Origin: Myxococcales bacterium 68-20
Lineage (GTDB): Bacteria; Myxococcota_A; Polyangia; Polyangiales; Polyangiaceae
Assembly: GCA_001899635.1 (NCBI GenBank)
Contig: MKVQ01000049.1
Span: forward strand, 1 to 64,000
Length of the DNA: 64,000 bases
Direction: 5' to 3'
In this document: piece by piece, positions 43,979 to 50,720 of the stretch
Position numbering within the stretch: the first letter of the stretch is position 1
Layout: each line of letters begins with the position of its first letter
Translations under genes and position numbers: made by a program
The notes under the pieces: generated by a model
Seen by the model: only the letters and a program-made list of their open reading frames with translations
The model's database searches: none
Told to the model about the DNA's origin: nothing

Positions 43979-44267
43979 CGTCGGCGCGTACCTGGGGACG
44001 AGGTGTCAGGTGTGCGCGTACGACGGCGCAATCGAGCGTGGAGGCTCGAAGCGGTGGACTACCTGGCCTTGATGCCTCGGCGCATACGGCATGTCAGTCG
44101 TCATAGTCTGGGCTCGCGACCAATCTCTCCCCGAGCTCGTTCGTGCTCCTCGACACCGACAACGACGCGAAGCCTGACCTGCTCTACAGCGCGGACGATC
44201 GAGGCGGCACCAGCGGCGGCATCTACAAGTGGATCTCGGCCGACGGCGCGACATCGCTAAGCGACGC
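43979..44267. other. Region of gene remnants after mutM
   Basis: No intact gene. Bases 43979-44106 show no recognisable content. From 44107 a frame resembling a calcium-binding/VCBS-type repeat begins (separate entry). It then runs into the reversed remains of a phosphoesterase gene. Confidence 0.5.
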
Positions 44268-44270
44268 TCA
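44107..44270 (+). pseudogene. Fragment of a VCBS/FG-GAP-like repeat protein
   Basis: Directly after an in-frame TAG (44104-44106) about 55 codons read like the end of a repeat protein: SSFVLLDTDNDAKPDLLYSADD and GGIYKWISADG, with the DTDNDxKPDLL pattern of VCBS/FG-GAP repeats. There is no start codon context or signal peptide. Similarity ends where the antisense phosphoesterase remnant begins. Probably a decayed fragment; moderate support. Confidence 0.4.
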
Positions 44271-44750
44271 GGGCGTCTTCCGATCCCTGACGAACATCTC
44301 GCGCCAACGCCGGCTGTCCCAGTCGCAGGACGAGAGCGTGAAGCGCGCGTCCGTGAGGTGGGCGACGGCGAAGGTGTGGGCGGCGTTCTTCACCGCCCCG
44401 GGCTTCCACACGTCGATGCCGCGCCATCGATGGTGTTCCGTCGCATGGTGGTGGCCGTGGAAGATGCCCACCACGTCGTGGCGAGCGATCGTCGCGAACA
44501 GGCGCTCCTTGTAGTCGCCGTCGGCGAACCAGTTTCCGTTCGACCACGGCCCCTCGAGCGCGAGGTGGAAGTAGAGAACGACGGGGACGTCGGGATCGAC
44601 GTTTGCGAGATCACGGGCGAGGAAGGAGAGCCCCTCGTCGTCCGGCGCCTCGCCGAGCGCAACGACGTGGAGATCGTCCCAGTCCCACGAATGGAACCGG
44701 CCGCCGTGACGGCTCGCGACCCCTTCGAGACGGATGCCGCGCGCGTGTCG
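44268..44750 (-). pseudogene. 5'-truncated calcineurin-like metallophosphoesterase
   Basis: About 160 codons open on the minus strand encode the C-terminal half of a metallophosphoesterase: HSWDWDDLHVVALGEAPDDEG, LSFLARDLANVDPDVPVVLYFHLALEGPWS, GDYKERLFATIARHDVVGIFHGHHH (the GHxH metal-binding motif) and WRGIDVWKPGAVKNAAHTFAVAHL. In frame upstream is TGA (44751-44753), and the N-terminal metal-binding motifs (DxH, GDxxD, GNH) are missing. No usable start codon exists. It is therefore a remnant, lying 6 bases after the stop of the HesB-like fusion gene on the same strand. Confidence 0.7.
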
Positions 44751-44756
44751 TCAGCA

Positions 44757-45755
44757 TCAGGGGTGCGAGGGCGCGGTCGAGCCGGCGTTCGGATTGTCGA
44801 AGCGGAAGCCTTGCTGGGCTTCCACCCACTCGATCGTCGTCCCTCTGACCAGGGGTACGCTCTTCGCGTCGACGACGATCGGGATGCCCCGTGACGAGGT
44901 CCGGACGATCGCGTCTTCGGCAGGAAGGTCGCTCCGCGCCTTTGCGCCGAGGACGTGATTCACGCCGGAGGCCCCTTCGCGGCTGGCCGACACCCACAGA
45001 ACGTCGTCCTTGCCCAGCATCGTCCCGATGCGTTGGGCGGCGCTTTCGGTCAGCTCGAGCAGCGGCGCGGCTGCGCTGTCCGTCGACTTCGGCGCCGAGC
45101 CGACCGTGGAGTCCGAGACCACGACGCTGCCGACCAGCGCTCTCCCGATGGTGTCGGTTGCGTCGACGTCCGAGCTGTTCGCCCGATCGAGGGAGAGGCT
45201 CACGACACGGAAGCCGCCGTTCGCCGTCTTCCGACCGACGACCGAGAAGAAGACCGCCGAGGAGGCGCCATCGGGCGCGGTGGCGACCCCGCGGTAGCAG
45301 GCGATCGCGACATCGCCCCGGTGCTCCCAGCGAACGGGCTCGAGCGAGGCCTTCAAGACGCGCTCGGTCGTGCTCCGGACGTTGTCGACGACATAGGAGA
45401 GGAGGTTGTCGAGCGTGGAGCCCACGGTGGGCGGGTAGGGGATCTCCTCGATCGAGAGCGTCATGCCGCTGCTCCGATCGGCCAGCTCGACGCCGCTCGC
45501 CGCGGGCCGCTCTTCCCAGTCGGCGGGGACGTCGAGGGTGACGAACGGCTTCGTCACCCTGCGGGGCTTCCCCGTCAGCGCGCGTCCCGAGCACGCTCGA
45601 TCGCTCGGCGCTGCATCGATCGTCTCGGCTGCGCTCGAGGCGGACGGCTCCGGGGTCGGCGGAGGCGGCGTCGACGTTGGACGGCGCGTGAGCCAGACGA
45701 ACGCTCCCACCACCGCGAGGGCGAGGAGCGCGAGGAAGAGCGACCGCCGGTTCAT
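44757..45755 (-). CDS. Membrane-anchored protein with C-terminal cysteine-less A-type (HesB/IscA-like) domain
   Basis: A 332-residue protein. The start is the ATG giving MNRRSLFLALLALAVVGAFVWL, a signal anchor of one span. A Pro-rich linker and an N-terminal domain (residues about 68-215: FVTLDVPADWEERP, SGVELADRSSGMTLSI, VAIACYRGVA) resemble PsbP/MOG1-like or DcrB-type extracytoplasmic domains. Residues 232-324 match A-type iron-sulfur carriers (ELTESAAQRIGTML, GASGVNHVLGAK, IPIVVDAKSVPLVRGTTIEWVE, GFRFDNPNA), but all three cluster-binding cysteines are absent: Ala262 stands in the GCSG position, and the CGC tail is missing. It cannot bind a cluster in the usual way, so a structural role is likely. 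Domain calls are by eye. Confidence 0.8.
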   Translation of the reverse strand: MNRRSLFLALLALAVVGAFVWLTRRPTSTPPPPTPEPSASSAAETIDAAPSDRACSGRALTGKPRRVTKPFVTLDVPADWEERPAASGVELADRSSGMTLSIEEIPYPPTVGSTLDNLLSYVVDNVRSTTERVLKASLEPVRWEHRGDVAIACYRGVATAPDGASSAVFFSVVGRKTANGGFRVVSLSLDRANSSDVDATDTIGRALVGSVVVSDSTVGSAPKSTDSAAAPLLELTESAAQRIGTMLGKDDVLWVSASREGASGVNHVLGAKARSDLPAEDAIVRTSSRGIPIVVDAKSVPLVRGTTIEWVEAQQGFRFDNPNAGSTAPSHP

Positions 45756-46123
45756 GTTCCGCCACTCTTTAGCAGCGTTGGCGCGCGACGGGCGAGGCAC
45801 ACCATCGCTCTCCGTGCAGAGCTCAGGAGACCCCTGGTCGTCGTCGCGCTGGGCTCGTCGTCGCCACCGCCTCCTCGAACCAGGACGTGTCCGGGGGCGC
45901 GGTGATCGTCGGTGCGGAGCGCACTGACGGGACCGAGCTCCTCGATGGAAACGTCGCCGAGATCCTCGTCTGCGGCGGCCTCTCGGACGCGGAGCGCGCG
46001 AGCGTGACGAAGTACCTGAGCCGCGCCACGCGATCGTCGCTCAGTAGGTCAGGCGCGTGCCGCGGAGCGGAAGCTCGGAGTCGAGCGGAGGCGCAGCCAT
46101 GCGCCAACCGCTCGATCATCAGA
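45756..46123. other. Spacer with a LamG-like fragment
   Basis: 368 bases between two minus-strand genes. There is no complete gene. The plus strand carries the tail of a laminin-G/concanavalin-type domain (next entry). The upstream promoter of the HesB-like fusion gene must lie at its start. Confidence 0.5.
45823..46050 (+). pseudogene. C-terminal fragment of a LamG/concanavalin A-like domain protein
   Basis: The plus-strand frame reads VVATASSNQDVSGGAVIVGAERTDG and TELLDGNVAEILVCGGLSDAERASVTKYLSR. The DGxVAEILV-x-x-x-LSDAER-x-x-V-x-x-YL pattern is the usual end of bacterial LamG-like domains. No start codon or signal peptide is found, and the frame then runs on into the antisense of the cyclophilin gene. 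Probably a decayed gene end. Confidence 0.5.
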
Positions 46124-46900
46124 TCAGTTCGGGCAGCGCGCGATGTCGATCCGCTGCATGTGCACGTCGGTGTTCGGCTTGTCGGACCTGTTGCGCGGCA
46201 CGGACGCGATGGCGACTGCCGTCTTCGTCTCGCACTTGCCGAACACGTTGTAGTCGGCCGCCGGTCCCCTGCCGACGACGATGTAGAACTGGCTGCCGTT
46301 CGGCTCCGTGCTCGCCGCCATGGCGAGCGTTCCGCGCGGCTCGTCGACGTGGTTCTCTTCGACGAGAGTGTAGCCCGGCCCGCCCGTTCCGGTCCCGCGC
46401 GGGTCGCCGCCCTGGATGACGAAGTTCGGGATCACGCGATGCCAGATGAGGCCATCGTAGAAGCGGCCGACCTTCCACTTGGTTCCGGTCTTGTACGGAC
46501 GCGTTCCGCGTGCGAGGCCGACGAAGTTCGCTACCGTGATCGGTGCCGCGGTCTCGTCGAGCTCGCAGCGGATCGTTCCCTTGTCGGTCGTGATGAGCGC
46601 CGTCAGCACTCCCGTCGATGCGGGGTAGCCGGCGAGCGCCTGCGCGAGCGTGAACTTCTCTGCGCCACCGATCGGATCGGTCGCCGCCTTGGAATCGACC
46701 TCGATCTCCGGGGGGCCGGGATCCTGAGGACATCCCGGGAGCGGATTCGGAAGCGAGGGACCGGCGTCGGTGTCGCCGTCGACCTGCTCATCGTCGCCGT
46801 TCACCAAGGGCGCTCCCGTCGACGAGGAAGATGAGGAACACGCAAACATCAACGCGCCGCCGCCGACGATGGCGGCGATGTACCGGATGAACATGAGCAT
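46124..46900 (-). CDS. Peptidyl-prolyl cis-trans isomerase (cyclophilin) lipoprotein
   Basis: A 258-residue protein. The signal peptide ends in LMFAC and is followed by a Ser-rich and acidic linker and a Pro-rich CPQDPGPP segment. Residues about 95-255 form a bacterial cyclophilin domain: ITTDKGTIRCELDETAAPITVANFVGLARG, FYDGLIWHRVIPNFVIQGGDP (catalytic Arg in HRV), GTLAMAASTEPNGSQFYIV and YNVFGKCETK. It catalyses proline isomerisation in exported proteins, probably anchored in the outer membrane or periplasm. Two in-frame ATGs (46900, 46894) are possible starts. Confidence 0.93.
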   Translation of the reverse strand: MLMFIRYIAAIVGGGALMFACSSSSSSTGAPLVNGDDEQVDGDTDAGPSLPNPLPGCPQDPGPPEIEVDSKAATDPIGGAEKFTLAQALAGYPASTGVLTALITTDKGTIRCELDETAAPITVANFVGLARGTRPYKTGTKWKVGRFYDGLIWHRVIPNFVIQGGDPRGTGTGGPGYTLVEENHVDEPRGTLAMAASTEPNGSQFYIVVGRGPAADYNVFGKCETKTAVAIASVPRNRSDKPNTDVHMQRIDIARCPN

Positions 46901-47141
46901 CGCTCGTTAGCAGTTCCGGATCGCGGTCCCCACATGCATTCGGTCACCTGCAGAAATTTGCTTGCGTGATGCGGGCACGAAGGTGCGTCGAGCTGCGAGA
47001 GCGTGTGATGACCGACTCGAGTGGTTGAAGCCCGACCGTTCCGAGCGAGCGCTGACGAACGCGGTTCAATCGGTCGCGACTCGCGGCTCGTTTCATTTGC
47101 TGTCAGCGGCGCTCGCAAGAGCGGGCCCGCATGCTGGGCGT

Positions 47142-48203
47142 GTGGAAGCCGTCATCGTCGGAGCTGGGGCCTCGGGAGTCCTCCACGCGCTTGCGCTGCG
47201 CGCTGCGGGCGTGCGGATCGCGGCGATCTACGACCCGGATGGCGAGCGTGCGCGCGCCCTCGCCGAGTTGTGTGAGGCGCGTGTCGTCGACTCGCTCGCT
47301 TCTGCGGCCTCCGTGGACGCGGTCATCGCGGCGGTCTGCAGCCCGCCGAGCGCGCACGTCGCGCAGGCCGAGGTGCTCTCCGCGTCTGCCTCCGATCGAG
47401 TCGTGCTCGTGGAGAAGCCCGTGGCGACGACGCGCGCCGAGCTCGACCGGCTCTGCGCCCTGCCGACCTGCGTTCCGGTCCTCCAGTGGCGCGCGGGGAG
47501 GGCACTCCGGGCGCTCCGTCGTGCCGTGGTGCACGGTGAGCTCGGTCCTGCGCCCGTCGTCTCGTGCGACCTCGCGTGGTCGCGGGACGATGACTACTTC
47601 GCGGCTCGCCGCGGGTGGGGCTGCGGCGCGCTTCTCTCGATCGGGATTCATGCCGTCGACGCGATCGCCTGGGCGCTCGGGCGCGCGATCGAGGGCGCGG
47701 CTGGGCTGACGTCGACGCGCCGCGGCGTCGATCACGAAGGGCCGTCAGCGATCGAGGGAGATACCTCCGCCGTCGGTGTCCTTCGGCTCTCGGACGGAGC
47801 GATGGCTTCGCTCCGGATCTCACTCGACGGCGCCGCCGACACGACCCGCATCACGATGTGCGGCGGCGGGACGAGCGTGTCGCTCGAAGGTGGTGAGGCC
47901 GATCCCACCTCGGGACGGCTCCGCTGGCAGGCGAAGAGCGCGCGTGTGCTCGAGCGTCTCGTCGCGCTCGAGCGCGACACACCGGGGGCCCTCGGTTCGC
48001 CGTTGCTCGTCCCCTATCTCGGCGCTGCGATCGCGGCCGTGCGCGACGGCGAGGCGCCCGGCGAGACCCAGCGCCTCCCGTCGATCGCCGACACGTTCGG
48101 CGCCCATGCAGCGGTGATCGCCATCGCCGCGCCGCTCGCCGGCGTGCTCGGGGCCCAAAGTGCTTCGCGAGCCCGGGACGACGCCGGGATGCAGGCGCGG
48201 TGA
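47142..48203 (+). CDS. Gfo/Idh/MocA family oxidoreductase
   Basis: A 353-residue protein. The N-terminal Rossmann fold VEAVIVGAGASGVLHALALRAAGVRIAAIYDP carries the dinucleotide motif GAGASG. VVLVEKPVATT contains the EKP motif. GCGALLSIGIHAVDAIAWALG contains the conserved histidine, and the C-terminal alpha/beta domain is complete. It is a probable NAD(P)-dependent sugar or related dehydrogenase; substrate unknown. The start at GTG 47142 was taken because similarity begins there; a TTG/GTG further upstream could add up to 60 residues. It is convergent with the propeller gene, 16 bases apart. Confidence 0.85.
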   Translation: MEAVIVGAGASGVLHALALRAAGVRIAAIYDPDGERARALAELCEARVVDSLASAASVDAVIAAVCSPPSAHVAQAEVLSASASDRVVLVEKPVATTRAELDRLCALPTCVPVLQWRAGRALRALRRAVVHGELGPAPVVSCDLAWSRDDDYFAARRGWGCGALLSIGIHAVDAIAWALGRAIEGAAGLTSTRRGVDHEGPSAIEGDTSAVGVLRLSDGAMASLRISLDGAADTTRITMCGGGTSVSLEGGEADPTSGRLRWQAKSARVLERLVALERDTPGALGSPLLVPYLGAAIAAVRDGEAPGETQRLPSIADTFGAHAAVIAIAAPLAGVLGAQSASRARDDAGMQAR

Positions 48204-48219
48204 GCGGGCTCGTGCTCGA

Positions 48220-49470
48220 TCAGGGCTGGACGCCGATGGAGCCGACGATGCCGCTGACGCCGTCGAACGTCACCTTCTTCCCGAGATCGGTGATGGTGCC
48301 GTCGTCCGCGAATGCGAGCTGCCGGATCATCTGGAGCTCCGCCACGAGGACGCGTCCTTTCAGCGCGCCGCGATCGATCACCGACGCGAGGGTGGGCAGC
48401 TCGGTCTTGCCGCTCGTGTACGTGATCTCGCCTCCGACCGTGAACGGCTTCGTGGCGTTGGCCGGATCGTAGGTGACGGCGACGAGGGCGTCCTCGCCGT
48501 CGGACTGGAGCAGCAGCGCTGCGTTGCCGAAGGGCGACATCACCACCGCGGCGGGGGCCGGGACCTCGATCGTCGCCGTCGCCTTCATCGTGTCGAGCGC
48601 GACGGCGGCCATGCGGTTGCCCTTCACGATGCCGTTGTCGGTCACGAGCGCCCACTTGCCGTCAGGCGTCACCGCCACCGAGGACGCGATCGCGTCGCCG
48701 TCGCCGAAGACCGCGCCGCCCGCGAGTCGCGCCGGCCTGGCCGGGGCGAGATCGAGCAGGTGCGCATAGTCCGTTGCCGCCGAATCGAATGCCGCGCCTG
48801 CGACGAGGACGGCGCGGTCGGGGTTGGTCGGGAGGAGCGTCATCGCGTGCGCCCGCCCGCCGGGCACGGCGAGGCCGACGTACGTGAGGGTGCCGTCGCA
48901 GCCGATCGCGACCTCGTGGACGCCGCCCCCGTTGTCTGCCGTGTTCGGATCGACCACGAACGCGCGAGCGCCGTCGCGCGAGACGACGACGTGGTCCGCG
49001 TAGAAGTCTCCCTTGAACGCGGCGTGGACGACGCGCACCTTGCCGGCGGTGTCGAACGTGAACACGCCGATCGACCCGTCGTCTTGCGCGACGAGGCCGA
49101 CCTCGCCGTCGGGCGTGAAGGCGATCTCGGTGAGCCCTCGATCCATCTCGAAGGTCTCGTTCGTGGGCGTGAGCTCACCGGTGGTCGACAGCTCGAGCAC
49201 CTTGTAGATCTTCGTCTTCGCCCCACCCTCGCCGAATGGATGCGAGACGACGACCTTGCGCGTCCGATCGGCCGGCTTGGCGACGCGCGGACACGCCGAT
49301 GCCGGGGGATCGCCCCCGTCTTCCGTCGGAGAGGTCTTCGAATCCGGCTTCGCCGACGCATCCGGGGCGGTCGCGCCGCTCGGCGGGTCATCCGCGCTGG
49401 AGCAGGCGGCCGTGACGACCGGAGCAGTGGCGGCGAGCGCGATGAGGGCGACGAGCGAAGCGGAGCGCAT
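48220..49470 (-). CDS. Beta-propeller lipoprotein
   Basis: A 416-residue protein. The signal peptide ends in VTAAC and is followed by an Asp/Pro/Ser linker. From about residue 60 there are repeating strands of the lactonase/YVTN type: TEIAFTPDGEVGLVAQDDGSIGVFTFD, VVVSRDGARAFVVDPNT, SSVAVTPDGKWALVTDNG, AVVMSPFGNAALLLQSDGED, with a TPDG/SRDG motif per blade. It is an outer-membrane or periplasmic propeller lipoprotein. No catalytic residues were recognised. The start is the ATG immediately before the signal peptide. Confidence 0.88.
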   Translation of the reverse strand: MRSASLVALIALAATAPVVTAACSSADDPPSGATAPDASAKPDSKTSPTEDGGDPPASACPRVAKPADRTRKVVVSHPFGEGGAKTKIYKVLELSTTGELTPTNETFEMDRGLTEIAFTPDGEVGLVAQDDGSIGVFTFDTAGKVRVVHAAFKGDFYADHVVVSRDGARAFVVDPNTADNGGGVHEVAIGCDGTLTYVGLAVPGGRAHAMTLLPTNPDRAVLVAGAAFDSAATDYAHLLDLAPARPARLAGGAVFGDGDAIASSVAVTPDGKWALVTDNGIVKGNRMAAVALDTMKATATIEVPAPAAVVMSPFGNAALLLQSDGEDALVAVTYDPANATKPFTVGGEITYTSGKTELPTLASVIDRGALKGRVLVAELQMIRQLAFADDGTITDLGKKVTFDGVSGIVGSIGVQP

Positions 49471-49625
49471 GAGCTTGTTCTCGCCGTGCGCGTTGCCCGC
49501 GTCAACCCGCTGGGGGGAGACGGGGCGGCGACGCTCGATGGGGGGGCTTCAGTTCAACTCCCGATCGGGCGCGGTCACGGGCTCCGGCTCGGATCAGAGG
49601 ATCCATTTTCTCGCTGCCTGCGACT

Positions 49626-50411
49626 TCACGGGAACGAGATGCTGCCGTTCCATTGCGTGGCGCTGGGCCAGCTCGGTGACGGTGGCGGTGGCGCCGGCGG
49701 CAGCCGCGCGGGGCCGACGCCGCAGATCGAGGGCGTGAGCGGGTGGCCGCTCTCCTGCGCGAGCAGGCAGCGATCAGAAGGCGTCGGAGTCCACGTCGCG
49801 ACCCGGCCGCCGACGGAGATCGAGGCACCGAAGTCGACGACCCAACCCGCCGCTGCCGTGCCTCCGGGCAGGCGTCCCCAAGGATCGACCGGGAGCGACT
49901 GGTTGCCGGTCTGCACGAGGATGCCGGGAGGACACGTGCCCGTGCGCTCCGGGACGCCTTGAACGATGTCCTGCCTGACGTCCTCGCGCGACGGGGCGAA
50001 AATCGCGTACCCCGCCGCGAAGAGCGCGTCGGCCTGGAGAATGGCGGCGCCGGTCCAAGACGCGGCATCCCCCGTCTCGACGGCATGACGGCCGGGGAAC
50101 ATGATCATGATCGCCGTCTCGGCGACGGCCATGAACCCGACAACGGTGCGCTGCGCGCCGTCGAACGTCGCCTGCTTCGTCCGCGCCATTCGCGGCACGA
50201 CCGTCTCCGTATCGCAAACGACCCGCAGCGGGGCGCTCGCCAACGTGTAGCGGGCGCTCGTTTGCGGCGGCGCGAGAGGCACGTAGCCGATTGAAGTCTC
50301 GTTGTGCGCCCGGAGGAAGGGAATGTCTGCCGGATAGGATGCGAGGATCGAGACCCCGCAACCCGCGTTCGAGAGCGCCAGGAGGATCGAGCGAATGCGC
50401 GCACGGAACAT
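49626..50411 (-). CDS. Exported protein of unknown function
   Basis: A 261-residue protein. The N-terminal hydrophobic segment ILLALSNAGCGVSILA may be a lipoprotein signal (NAGC). Two further hydrophobic stretches lie at about residues 90-106 (VVGFMAVAETAIMIMF) and 125-143 (AILQADALFAAGYAIFA), so it may be a small membrane protein. The C-terminal half contains three cysteines and a Pro-rich tail. No family was recognised. It shares strand with the propeller gene downstream (155-base gap). Confidence 0.7.
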   Translation of the reverse strand: MFRARIRSILLALSNAGCGVSILASYPADIPFLRAHNETSIGYVPLAPPQTSARYTLASAPLRVVCDTETVVPRMARTKQATFDGAQRTVVGFMAVAETAIMIMFPGRHAVETGDAASWTGAAILQADALFAAGYAIFAPSREDVRQDIVQGVPERTGTCPPGILVQTGNQSLPVDPWGRLPGGTAAAGWVVDFGASISVGGRVATWTPTPSDRCLLAQESGHPLTPSICGVGPARLPPAPPPPSPSWPSATQWNGSISFP

Positions 50412-50478
50412 GCCGAGCCCCCCGAGGGAGCGCCTTCATTGTACCTGCGGACGGGCTCGACGCACCTACGGAAGAGCT

Positions 50479-50501
50479 CGACGATCGGATACGGATCGTC
50501 G
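50479..50501. terminator. Hairpin, distal to ppdK
   Basis: CGACGATC pairs with GATCGTCG around a 7-base loop, about 220 bases past the ppdK stop. Only its position suggests termination. Confidence 0.3.
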
Positions 50502-50581
50502 GACGCGATGGCGAGCCGAGGCTCGCTTCAGCACCCGCAGAGGCGATGGCTCGGGAGGTGCCCGTCCTCGATGGCCCGCGC

Positions 50582-50600
50582 TTGGCGCCAATTGCGCCAA
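50582..50600. terminator. Hairpin downstream of ppdK
   Basis: TTGGCGC (50582-50588) pairs with GCGCCAA (50594-50600) around CAATT, 120 bases past the ppdK stop on the minus strand. No T-run. Confidence 0.35.
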
Positions 50601-50720
50601 CGTCGGGCTCGGTTCACGTCCGAGGCGGCGTCGTCGCCGCCCCGGCCATCCCGTCTGTTCCCTGTTCAGATTCCGTCTCTGCTCGTCCGAACCGTATTGG
50701 CCCGAGGCCGGCACCGACTC

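Larger units (their letters stand above)
50412..50720. other. Spacer with two hairpins after ppdK
   Basis: No credible gene. Inverted repeats at 50479-50501 (8-bp stem) and 50582-50600 (7-bp stem, loop CAATT) lie downstream of the ppdK stop on the minus strand and could end its transcript. The region also holds the promoter of the gene at 49626. Confidence 0.5.

Noticed and set aside
48160-49962. 600-codon plus-strand frame across the propeller lipoprotein
   Set aside because: It spans two well-supported minus-strand genes, and its sequence shows no domain.
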